64,000 nucleotides of DNA from Oxalobacteraceae bacterium. GTDB taxonomy: Bacteria > Pseudomonadota > Gammaproteobacteria > Burkholderiales > Burkholderiaceae_D. The stretch's first letter is position 1. Each line of letters opens with the position of its first letter. The notes beneath the pieces were generated by a model. It had not been told where the DNA came from and did not search any database. It saw only the letters and a list, made by a program, of their open reading frames with translations. Below, one piece after another: positions 37,948 to 51,350 of this stretch. The DNA lies in assembly GCA_013284265.1 (NCBI GenBank), contig JABTBR010000023.1:1-64000 (forward strand), read 5' to 3'. Made by a program: the position numbers and the translations under genes.

Positions 37948-38367
37948 ATGTCGCCTGCGTTACCGTTCCCCATCCGCAAAGAATGTCCGCCCGGCGCCTG
38001 TGTCTGCGGGCGCGCGGACTTGCTCGACACCTGGGAACTGGCGCCCGACACCGATATCGCCATCCTGCGCCTGACGCGCGATCAGGAGCTGCGGCTGATC
38101 GCAAGAATCGAGACGATCAGCAGCTACGACGAACTGGGCCGGATAGCCCGCAAGCTGGAGGAGCAGTTGGGCGTCTCGCTGAACATCTGGCCCGGTCCGA
38201 ACGAGGTACGCACCGTGCGCGGCCTGGTGATACAACTGGGCGAGCGCCCCGGCCTGTGCAAGAAAACCCGCCAGGAAATTCCCGCCGCGATCCGGCGCTG
38301 CCTGGACCGCCATCCCGAGATCGTGTTCGCCATCCTGAACGCGCACGATCTACTGGGCTCGGCCTGA
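37948..38367 (+). CDS. Conserved hypothetical protein with N-terminal Cys cluster
   Basis: A 139-residue protein not assigned to a named family. It opens with PFPIRKECPPGACVCGRADLL, whose three Cys could bind a metal. A helical middle (LTRDQELRLIARIETISSYD) and a basic end (CKKTRQEIPAAIRRCLDRHP) follow, closing with EIVFAILNAHDLL. There is no signal peptide or membrane helix. The sequence looks like a compact real domain rather than a shadow frame. The ribosome site is weak. It precedes the monooxygenase fusion gene by 100 AT-rich bases. Confidence 0.65.
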   Translation: MSPALPFPIRKECPPGACVCGRADLLDTWELAPDTDIAILRLTRDQELRLIARIETISSYDELGRIARKLEEQLGVSLNIWPGPNEVRTVRGLVIQLGERPGLCKKTRQEIPAAIRRCLDRHPEIVFAILNAHDLLGSA

Positions 38368-38408
38368 ATGCCATTTCATTACAAATGTCCAAATTAATAA
38401 TTAATTAG

Positions 38409-38437
38409 TTGCAAAATCATTAATCAATTGCTATTGT
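38409..38437 (+). promoter_or_regulatory. Candidate promoter of the monooxygenase-NagB fusion gene
   Basis: TTGCAA (38409-38414), a 17-base spacer and TATTGT (38432-38437) match four of six consensus bases each. They lie in a markedly AT-rich stretch in an otherwise GC-rich window. The dyad TTAAT-A-ATTAA (38394-38404) sits just upstream and could be an operator. Confidence 0.45.
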
Positions 38438-38467
38438 CACAAAGTTAATGCCAATAGCTATGGAGTA

Positions 38468-40621
38468 ATGATGAAGAAACTGACAGGAAAGCCCCGCCGC
38501 GCAGGCGTCCTTGCGACCCTGATTGTCGGCGCGGGTCCGGGCGGCATCGGCCCCTTGATCGCCGCGCGTGGCAACGGCCGGCTGGACGAATTGATGGCGG
38601 GCGGACTGGGCATCATCGACCAGGGCGAGCGCGCCGGCGTCGGCGAACTGGGGCATTACGCGATCCGCTCCGACAGCTTCGCCGACAGCTTCCTGGCTCC
38701 GCTGGGCGTGGCCGCCCAACCCTCGTTCGCCGGACTGCTCCAGCACGGCCCGGGCGCACAGCTCGAGCGCCAGCGCGGCGGTCCGGCGGCACTGGCCACC
38801 GTGGCCGATTTCATGGGCGAGCTGAGCGCCTCCCTGCGGCAATGGCTGAGCACACACAGCTACGATCCCTTCATCGGCGCCACGCGCGCGCTGCGCGCGC
38901 ATCGCCAGCACGACGGTAGCTGGCTGACCGACTGCAGGCATACCGACGGCAGCAGCCTGTCCTTCCGCAGCAAGACGCTGGTGCTGGCCACCGGCGCGGC
39001 GCAGTCGCGCGCGGCGCTGGCGCAATTGCCGGTGGCCGGACAGCCGCTGCTGCCGCGCTTTGCCGGCAAGACCATGCTGTCGGGCGAACTGCTGGGCCAG
39101 GGCGGCGCGGCCCTGCTGGCGGCGCGGCTGCGGGGCATCCAGCGGCCACGCATCGTCATCGTCGGCGGTTCGCACAGCGCGATGTCGAGCGCGCTATTTT
39201 GCCTGCAACACAATGACGGCGCCGGCCAGGGCGCGGCCGCCGTGACCATCCTGCACCGCAAGCCCTTCCGCATTACCTACCGCACGCCGGACGAAGCGCT
39301 GGCCGAAGGCTACACCGACTTCGGCGCGCAGGACATCTGCCCGCGCACCGGCCGGGTGTTCCCGCTGGCGGGTATGCGCAGCGATTCGCGCGAGCTGCTG
39401 CGGCGCTGCTGGGGACTGGGCGGCAGCGTGCGCGAAGCGCGCCTGCGCCTGCACCAGTTGGCGGTGGAACGCGACGACGAAGCCAGCACGCTGCTGGAAC
39501 AGGCCGACCTGATCGTGGCGGCACTGGGCTACCGGCCGCGCGCGCTGCCGCTGTTCGACGCCGCCGGCCAGGCCATCGCACTGCAGGCGCACAGCGGCGA
39601 CGCCGCGCTGGTCGATGACCGTAGCCGGGTACTCGATGGCGGCCGCAGTCCGGTGCCGGGGGTGTTCGCGCTGGGCCTGTCGGCCGGCTTCCCGCTGGCC
39701 GGCGTGTATGGCGAGCCGAGTTTTTCCGGCCAGGCGAATGGCCTGTCGCTATGGCATGGCGACGTCGGCGCCGGCATCGTCGACCAGGTGCTCGAACAAC
39801 TGCGCACACCGGCAGCGCCCCGCGCGTCCGGCCCCGAAGCCGCTGCCGCGCCCTTATCGGGCCAGGCCGCCACCGGCCTGCCCTGGTTCCACGGCGCCAG
39901 CCACCGCCTGCTGGTGGCAGACACCGACAGCGTGGCGCGCCAGGTGGCGGCGCTGCTGGTGAGCCAGTTGCGCGAGGTACTGGAACACAAGGTACAGGTG
40001 GTGCTGGTCCCTTCGGTCGGCCGCACCTTGCAGCGCGCCTACGAAATCCTGCGCGGCGAGTACCGCGAAGCGCTCGACTGGGGCCGGGTGGTATGCGTGC
40101 AGATGGACGAGTATGACGGGCTGGCCCCGGGCGATCCGCGCAGCTTCGCGTTTGCCTTGCGGCGCGACCTGGTCGCGCCGCTCGGGATCGGCAGCTTCCT
40201 GCATTTTTACGACGCCGCCGGCCGGCCCGCGGGCACCCCGCTGGACTATGAGGAACGCTTGCGCGCCCTGGGCGGGATCGACTGCGCGCTGCATGGCGTG
40301 GGCCGCAATGGCCACATCGGCTTCAATGAGCCGCGCAAGCGCGCCCAGTCCGGCAGCGCCGTGGTGCGCCTGCGCGCCACCACCCGGGCCGCCAACGGCG
40401 TGGCGTTTCAGTACGGCGTCAGTCTGGGACTGGGGCTGTTCCGCGAAGCGCGGCGCTCTATCGTGGTGATGCTGGGCGCGGAAAAGCGCGAGGCCGCCCA
40501 CGCCCTGCTGTTCGGCGCGCCGGGGCCGCACAATCCGGTGGCCGAGCTGCGTCATTGCCCCCAGCTGCATGTGTTCCTGGACCATGCGGCGGTGCCGCTC
40601 GGCCTGGACTCGGCGCGCTAG
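38468..40621 (+). CDS. Fusion of flavin monooxygenase-like and NagB-like domains
   Basis: A 717-residue two-part protein. Residues 1-445 form an FAD/NAD(P)-binding module like SidA/IucD-type N-hydroxylases: LIVGAGPGGIG (FAD, 18-28), LVLATGAA (171-178) and VIVGGSHSAMSS for NADPH (230-241). After a Pro/Ala linker, residues 475-717 resemble glucosamine-6-phosphate deaminase: VQMDEYDGL (544-552, catalytic D547) and VGRNGHIGFNEP (611-622). The residue matching D141 of E. coli NagB is N614; H616 and E621 remain. The usual TGGTP phosphate loop reads SVGRTL. An amino-sugar or sugar-phosphate oxidation is conceivable but not shown. Of two adjacent ATGs the second (38471) has better spacing from GGAG. 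Its stop overlaps the convergent channel gene. Confidence 0.8.
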   Translation: MMKKLTGKPRRAGVLATLIVGAGPGGIGPLIAARGNGRLDELMAGGLGIIDQGERAGVGELGHYAIRSDSFADSFLAPLGVAAQPSFAGLLQHGPGAQLERQRGGPAALATVADFMGELSASLRQWLSTHSYDPFIGATRALRAHRQHDGSWLTDCRHTDGSSLSFRSKTLVLATGAAQSRAALAQLPVAGQPLLPRFAGKTMLSGELLGQGGAALLAARLRGIQRPRIVIVGGSHSAMSSALFCLQHNDGAGQGAAAVTILHRKPFRITYRTPDEALAEGYTDFGAQDICPRTGRVFPLAGMRSDSRELLRRCWGLGGSVREARLRLHQLAVERDDEASTLLEQADLIVAALGYRPRALPLFDAAGQAIALQAHSGDAALVDDRSRVLDGGRSPVPGVFALGLSAGFPLAGVYGEPSFSGQANGLSLWHGDVGAGIVDQVLEQLRTPAAPRASGPEAAAAPLSGQAATGLPWFHGASHRLLVADTDSVARQVAALLVSQLREVLEHKVQVVLVPSVGRTLQRAYEILRGEYREALDWGRVVCVQMDEYDGLAPGDPRSFAFALRRDLVAPLGIGSFLHFYDAAGRPAGTPLDYEERLRALGGIDCALHGVGRNGHIGFNEPRKRAQSGSAVVRLRATTRAANGVAFQYGVSLGLGLFREARRSIVVMLGAEKREAAHALLFGAPGPHNPVAELRHCPQLHVFLDHAAVPLGLDSAR

Positions 40622-41583
40622 CCCGGATGGGCGACGGCGCCGGGAACGCCGGTGGCGTCGCTGCCGTCGGGGATGATGTCGTGGAATTTGCCGAAGTCGA
40701 GGATGCGCACATCGCCTTCGACCTTGTCGGACAGGATGTCGGCGAAGTGATGCGCAAAGAAGATATGCTCGGCGGCGTAGCTCTGGCGCGCATGCACGAA
40801 ATCGTTGAGCGTATCGTCCATGCCGGAGATGGCCACCGACAGCGTCACGCCGTCGTCATGCAGATCCTGCTGGGTCTTGCCCCACAGCGGGCTGGCCTGG
40901 TCGATCGGGTGCATGATGGTCCAGCTCAGGGCGAACACGCCGGTCTGGTCGCGCTCCAGCGTCAGATCGTAGAAGCGGGTAAACAACTGGCCTTCGAGCG
41001 TGGTCTCGCGGCGCACCAGCGAGGCGCGCACCGAGGCTTCGATGATCAGGTTACTGCGCTCGTTACCGGCGCGCAGCATCAGCGTGGGCACGCCGTTGAA
41101 GGGGGTGATCACGGCAAAATCGGAAAACAGGATGCGCGAGGTGGGGCGCGAAAACCGCGCGAACAGCAAGCCGGTGACCGCGGCCACTTCGACCATGCCG
41201 AGCAGGATCTCGGCCGAGGCGACCAGGTGCCCATAGGTCGAGCCGGGATTCATATACCCGTAGCCGACCGTGGCCAGCGTCTCGATCGAAAAGAACACCA
41301 CGTCGAGGAAGGAATCGGGACGCGCGTTGGCGACCGAACCGGGCACCGCATAGAAGGCGGCGGCGAACAGCAGATTGGTAAACAGATACAGCGCGCCGAC
41401 CAGGGCGAAGAAGCGCGGCCAGCTCAGCGTGAGCATCCAGTGGTAGGCATCGCTCCAGTACCAGCCGCCGGTGCCGACGCGGCGGATGCGCGAGTTGCCC
41501 ATCCTGAAAGTGCCCCGTTCGGCACCCACGCGCGGACGCGGCGCCATCGGCTGGGCGGCTGCCGCACGCTTGCGCTGGCTCAT
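40618..41583 (-). CDS. Inward rectifier potassium channel (KirBac type)
   Basis: A 321-residue inner-membrane channel. Two membrane helices (about 60-82 and 118-142) flank the pore loop with the selectivity filter TLATVGYGYMN. The C-terminal cytoplasmic immunoglobulin-like domain (about 155-300; SNLIIEASVRASLVRRETTL) has the Kir pattern SWTIMHPIDQASPL. Bacterial Kir channels pass K+ and are gated by lipids and ligands. It starts seven bases after the def stop, so it may be the last gene of galU-def-kir. Its stop codon shares the palindrome CTAG with the stop of the convergent fusion gene. Confidence 0.93.
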   Translation of the reverse strand: MSQRKRAAAAQPMAPRPRVGAERGTFRMGNSRIRRVGTGGWYWSDAYHWMLTLSWPRFFALVGALYLFTNLLFAAAFYAVPGSVANARPDSFLDVVFFSIETLATVGYGYMNPGSTYGHLVASAEILLGMVEVAAVTGLLFARFSRPTSRILFSDFAVITPFNGVPTLMLRAGNERSNLIIEASVRASLVRRETTLEGQLFTRFYDLTLERDQTGVFALSWTIMHPIDQASPLWGKTQQDLHDDGVTLSVAISGMDDTLNDFVHARQSYAAEHIFFAHHFADILSDKVEGDVRILDFGKFHDIIPDGSDATGVPGAVAHPG

Positions 41584-41590
41584 GGATGCA

Positions 41591-42123
41591 TCAGTCGTCG
41601 TCGTTCGGATCGAGGTCCGGGAACATCACCGAAGTGAAGCCGAACTGGCTGAAGTCCTTGATGCGCATCGGGTACAGCACCCCATGCAGGTGGTCGACCT
41701 CGTGCTGCACCACGCGCGCATGGAAGCCGTCGGCGTCGCGGCGGATGGCCTGGCCGTGCTGGTCCACGCCCTCGTAGTGCAGGCGGGTGTAGCGCGGCAC
41801 GCTGCCGCGCAGGCCGGGCACCGACAAACAGCCCTCGAAGCCCTCTTCCTGCTCATCCGACAGCGGCGTGAGCACGGGATTGATCAACACCGTTTCCGGC
41901 ACCTGGGGCGCGTCCGGGTAGCGCGGGTTCTGCTTGAAGCCGTAGATCACCAGCTGCAGATTGACGCCGATCTGCGGCGCGGCCAGGCCGGCGCCGTTGG
42001 CCGCGTGCATGGTGTCGAACATATCGGCGATCAGGGTGTCCATTTCCGGCGTGCCGAATTCGCGCACCGGTTCGGCCACGCGCAGCAGGCGCGGGTCGCC
42101 CATCTTGAGGATCTCGCGGACGG

Positions 42124-42127
<4 letters not shown>
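41591..42127 (-). CDS. def: Peptide deformylase
   Basis: A 178-residue metalloprotease that removes the formyl group from new proteins. All three motifs are present: [20 protein letters not shown] (metal ligand C100) and QHEVDHLHG (H142, E143, H146). It starts [21 protein letters not shown]. The ATG overlaps the galU stop by four bases, so the two are coupled. A second def-like gene is not in this window; the usual def-fmt pairing is absent. Confidence 0.96.
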
Positions 42128-43020
<893 letters not shown>

Positions 43021-43097
43021 AGTGTGCTCGATTCGGTCTCATTGTCCGCGCGCGGCCAGCCGGCCGGCGCTTATTCTAGTGATGCTGGCGCGCCGGC

Positions 43098-46595
<3,498 letters not shown>

Positions 46596-46599
<4 letters not shown>

Positions 46600-49500
46600 G
46601 CTGCTTGTGCCTCGGAAGCAAAGTTGGCGGCGGATTCCATATCCACCGCCACGATGCGCGATACGCCCTGCTCTTGCATCGTCACACCGATCAGTTGATT
46701 GGCCATCTCCATCGCAATCTTGTTGTGCGAGATGAAGAGGAATTGGGTATGTTCGGACATGCGCTTGACCATGCGGCAGAAGCGCTCCGTGTTGGCGTCA
46801 TCGAGCGGTGCGTCGACTTCGTCGAGCAGGCAGAATGGCGCCGGATTCAGGCGGAACATGGAAAACACCAGCGCCGTGGCGGTCAGTGCCTTCTCGCCGC
46901 CCGACAGCAGGTGAATGGTGGCGTTCTTCTTGCCCGGCGGCTGGGCCATCACCTGCACGCCGGAGTCGAGAATCTCGTCGCCGGTCATGATCAGCTTGGC
47001 CTGGCCGCCGCCGAACAGGATAGGGAATAGTTCGGCGAAGTGGCCGTTGACGCGGTCGAAGGTATCCTGCAGCAGTTCGCGGGTTTCCTTGTCGATCTTT
47101 TGGATCGCGTCTTCCAGCGTGTTGATCGCTTCGTTCAGGTCGGCGTTTTGCGCGTCCAGGAAGTTCTTGCGTTCAGACGCCTGGGCCAGTTCGTCCAGCG
47201 CCGCCAGGTTGACGGCGCCCAGGCCGGCGATCGCATTGCCCAGGCGCGTGACCTCGCCCTGCAGATACGAAGCCTTCAGATCCGGGTGCAGTTTCTCGGC
47301 CAGCGCCGCCTCGTCGGCCTGGGCCTCGATCAGCTGGGCCGCGAACTGTTCCTGGTTCAGGCGCGCGGCCTGTTCCTTCAGCTGCATTTCCATGATCTTG
47401 TCGCGCTGCGGCTGCAGGCTGCGCTCGGACCCCATGCGCGCCTCTTCCGATGAGCGCAGCTGCTGGCTGATCTGGTCCAGCTCATGGCGCGCGTCCGACA
47501 GCGCTTTTTCCTGCTCGGTGCGGCGCTGCAGCAGGTCTTGCAGGCCCTCGTTGGCCGCGCCCGATTCCAGGCTGCCCAGTTCCTGCTGGCCCGCCTCCAG
47601 GCTGGCCGTCACCTGGGCCGCCTGGGTGCTGGCGGTGACGATGCTGCGGCGCAGTTCCTCGATTTTGCTGCGCTGGGATTTTTCGGCGAACTGCGCTTCC
47701 TGCGCGGCCCGTTCCAGCTCGCGCAGCGCTGCGCGCGCGTCCGTCAGGCGCTGCTCGCGCTGCATGAAATCGGTCTGGCCGTCTTCATGCTCGCCCTGCA
47801 GATTGCCCAACTCCATATCGAGCTGTTCGAATTTTTCTTCCGACTCCATCTTGACCTGCATCTGCTCGGCTTCCTGGGCGGCGATTTCGGCCAGGTCGGC
47901 CTGGATCTGATTGCTGCGCTGGTTGAAGCGCGCCTCGATCTCGGACAGCTTGACCACATCGATCTGCAAGCTGTGCACGGCCTGCGTCAGACTCTGGCTT
48001 TTGGCGCGCTGCTCGCTCAACTGGCGGCCCAGGTTGGCCACGGCCGCATCGGCGCGCACCGAGCGGGCGCGCGCCTCGTCGGCCAGCATCTGCTGGGCGC
48101 GCAACTGCTTGCTGATGTTCTCGATGTCCTGCTGGCGTCCCAGCATGCCGTCCTGTTCGGAATCGGCCGCGTAGAAACGCACGCTGGACTGGGTGATCAC
48201 ATGGCCCTGGCGCGTGACGAAGCATCCGCCCGCAGGCAGGCGGCCGCGCTCGGCGAAGGCTTCGGCCGTGTCGTCGGCCAGGTAGATATGGTGCAACCAG
48301 TCTTGCAGCAGGCCGCGCAGACCGGGATCGTTCAACTTGAGCAGATTCAGGAAAGGCTTCAGGCCCGCCACTTCCTGCGGTGCCGGCGGCACGGCGCTCG
48401 ACGGCGCGTACAGCGCCAGCTTGGCCGGCGGTGCATCGCTGAAGAAGGCCTTGGCCCAGTCGATATTCGACATCTGCAGCGCGCTGGTGCGCTCGCGCAG
48501 GATCGCTTCGAGCGCCATCTCCCAGCCGTTCTCGATATGCAGCTTTTGCCACAGGCGCGGCAAGGCATCGAGTTCATGCTTTTGCAGCCAGGGCTGGACC
48601 TTGCCCTGGGTCTGCACCCGCTCCTGCAACTGGCGCAGCGCGTTCAGGCGCGCTTCGAGCTGGGCGTTGGCGGCCGTTTCCGTGTTGACCTGGGTCTGGG
48701 CGGCGGCGCGTTCCTCTTCCATGCGCGGCTGCTGCTCCAGCGCTTCTTCCAGGTGGTAGCCGATTTCTTCCAGCGCCTGCTGCTTCTCTTCCAGTTGCAG
48801 CTTCAGATTGGCCAGGTGGCTGCTGTCGGGCAGATTCAGGCCATTCTTTTCCTGCTGCAGGCGCTCGCGCCGCGTGGCCAGTCCGTTCAGGATGTTGGAG
48901 GCGTTGCGCTGGTGCGCAGACTCCAGCTCCAGCTGCTGCTGCGCCTGCATGATGCGGGCGCGCGATTCGGTGCTTTTGGTTTGCGCCTCGCGCCAGGACG
49001 CGTCCAGCGCGGGCAGCGATTCACTCTTCTGCTCGGCCATCATCTGCGACTGTTCCACCTTGGCCGACAGCTCTTCCAGATTGAATTCGGCTTCCTCGAT
49101 CTGCTCGCCGAATTCCTGGGCCTGAGATTGCCACTGGTCGCGCTGGGCGGCGAGCGTTGCCAGCTGGTTTTGCAGGCGGCTGCGCGACTCGATGACGAAT
49201 TTGATCTGGGCTTCCAGGCTGCCGATTTCGGCATTGGTCTGGTACAGATGGCCTTGCGCCTGGTGCAGGCGGTCGCCGACGGCGAAGTGGGCCTGGCGCA
49301 TCTGCTCCAGGCTCAGTTCCACATGGCGCAGCTTGGCCGTCTGCTCTTCCAGATCGGTCTGGGCCTGCTCCACCTCGCGGAAATAGCGCTTTTGTTCGGT
49401 CTCGGCCTCGGTCTTGCGCAGCAGCCAGAGCAGCTTCTGCTTTTCTTCCTGGTCCGCTTGCAGCGCATGGAATTTGTTCGCCACCACGGCCTGGGCTTCG

Positions 49501-50123
49501 AGCTTTTCCAGATTCGCGTTCAGCTCGCGCAGGATATCGTCGACGCGCAGCAGGTTTTCGCGGGTGTCGTGCAGGCGGTTTTCGGTCTCGCGGCGGCGTT
49601 CCTTGTACTTGGAGACGCCGGCCGCCTCTTCCAGGAACACCCGCAGCTCTTCCGGGCGCGACTCGATGATGCGCGAGATCATGCCCTGGCCGATGATGGC
49701 GTAGGCGCGCGGCCCCAGGCCGGTGCCGAGGAAGATGTCCTGGATGTCGCGCCGGCGTACCGGCTGGCCATTGATGTAATAGGTGGAGGTGCCGTCGCGC
49801 GTCAGCGTGCGCTTGACCGCGATCTCGGCGTACTGCCCCCATTGACCCGAAGCCTTGCCATCGTTGTTGTCGAACACCAGCTCGACGGATGCGCGGCCGG
49901 CCGGCTTGCGGTGGGTGGAACCGTTGAAGATGACGTCCTGCATCGATTCGCCGCGCAACTCCGACGCTTTCGATTCGCCCAGCACCCAGCGCACGGCGTC
50001 GATGATGTTGGATTTTCCGCAACCGTTCGGTCCGACCACGCCAACCAGCTGACCCGGCACCTGGAAATTGGTGGGATCGACGAAAGACTTAAATCCCGAC
50101 AATTTAATGGAAGATAGACGCAC
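46596..50123 (-). CDS. smc: Chromosome segregation protein SMC
   Basis: A 1175-residue condensin ATPase. The N-terminal head has Walker A GPNGCGKSNIIDAVRWVLGE (31-50). Two long coiled coils flank a hinge at about 510-650. The C-terminal head carries the signature LLSGGEKALTATALVFSMF and Walker B FCLLDEVDAPLDD. Full length with intact motifs. It dimerises at the hinge and, with ScpA/ScpB (not in this window), organises the chromosome. It leads the smc-zipA-ligA operon; the 278-base gap upstream holds no recognisable gene. Confidence 0.97.
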
Positions 50124-50401
50124 GTTGTGAACTGTTCTTCGCCTGGACTGGCATTAAGCAAACATTGACCGAGACCGCAACAAACCGGCTGCATGTCACG
50201 TCAGGCGTCGGGCGCGGACCACAGCGCGCGCGGAAGCAGACGTGGAGCGTGCCGATTTGCATCATTGCTCCCATGGTTACTCCCATGAAAAGTGGCTTAT
50301 CATACCATTTTGCGCTGCTAAACTGGCCAAAAACACGTAGGGGAAATGTGTGCCGCGCCCGCGGTGTGGCAATCGGCACAGCGGCAGAATCCGCAGCGGG
50401 C

Positions 50402-51157
50402 TTAACGCAATACCTGCTGCGGATCGGGCGTGCGCCATGGCGGCCGCGGACCGGGCTGTACCACGCCGCGCTGCATGCGCTGGCGCATCTGCTGCTCCAT
50501 CTGACGCGCACGCAGTTGCTGCATGAAGCGCAGCTGCACCGACTGGCGCGAATTCGGCCACTCCAGGCGGGTGAAGGGGCGCTCGTGGCCGGACAGGGTC
50601 AAGGCCAGGTCTTCCATCCATTGCTCGGTCGGAATCGGCTCCACATGGGGCAGTACCAGCAGCACGGGAATACACAGAACCACCAGCACCCGGCTCATGG
50701 CCAGATGGTCGGCGTCGCTGGCCAGCCACAGGAATGCAGCTGCCACGAGCAGGCCGAGCGGCGCGCCGCTGAGCACTTCGGACACCGAATGGGCATGCAC
50801 CACGATGCGGGAATAGCTGATCAGCAGCGCCAGCACCACACCCAGGGCGACGGCGATCCAGTGCAGCCGTTTGCCGGTATGGCGGAAGGCCAGGAAGGCG
50901 GCCACCGGGAACACGGCGCAGGCGCGCATCGCGTGGCCGCTGATGCCGGCGAATTCGACCGACTCGATCCCGATGCCCCAGCCGATGAAGGCGACCTTGG
51001 TGGCCACCACCAGCGCCATGGCGCCGCCGAACAGCAAACACCACTGGGCCGCCAGGCGCCAGGACTTGCCCATCATCAGCCAGACCGCAATAGCGATCCC
51101 CACCGGGCCAGTTACCGCCAGGCTCCCCAACAAGGTTAGTCCGTGCCACCAGTTCAT
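50402..51157 (-). CDS. PAP2-superfamily membrane protein
   Basis: A 251-residue membrane protein with about six hydrophobic helices. It has the PAP2 motif 2 core GISGHAMRAC and a motif 3 SRIVVHAHSVSEVLSG. The usual Asp of motif 3 (SR-x5-H-x3-D) is Glu, and motif 1 (K-x6-RP) reads KVAFIGWGI, so phosphatase activity is not assured. The C-terminus is a soluble Gln/Arg/Met-rich tail (RARQMEQQMRQRMQRG). The start at MNWWHGL is supported by GGAG four bases upstream; the frame extends ten codons further. The substrate may be a lipid phosphate such as undecaprenyl-PP, as inference. Confidence 0.8.
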   Translation of the reverse strand: MNWWHGLTLLGSLAVTGPVGIAIAVWLMMGKSWRLAAQWCLLFGGAMALVVATKVAFIGWGIGIESVEFAGISGHAMRACAVFPVAAFLAFRHTGKRLHWIAVALGVVLALLISYSRIVVHAHSVSEVLSGAPLGLLVAAAFLWLASDADHLAMSRVLVVLCIPVLLVLPHVEPIPTEQWMEDLALTLSGHERPFTRLEWPNSRQSVQLRFMQQLRARQMEQQMRQRMQRGVVQPGPRPPWRTPDPQQVLR

Positions 51158-51350
51158 GCGACTCCATTCATACTTAATAAAACACAAGTCCAGGTATTCT
51201 AGCGGATATTACCGCAAAGAAACATAGCCAACAATGCACCGCTCCCTGAGCTTGACTCAGACCAGTGCCACTGTAGCGCGCGAGACTTACGAAACTATTA
51301 ATTAATCGCGAAGGATGCGTTCAGATACCAAGGATGCGCGCGAAACGCGA

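Noticed and set aside
47484-50117. 877-residue plus-strand frame opposite smc
   Set aside because: Shadow of smc. Composition mirrors the coiled-coil codons, with no family features.
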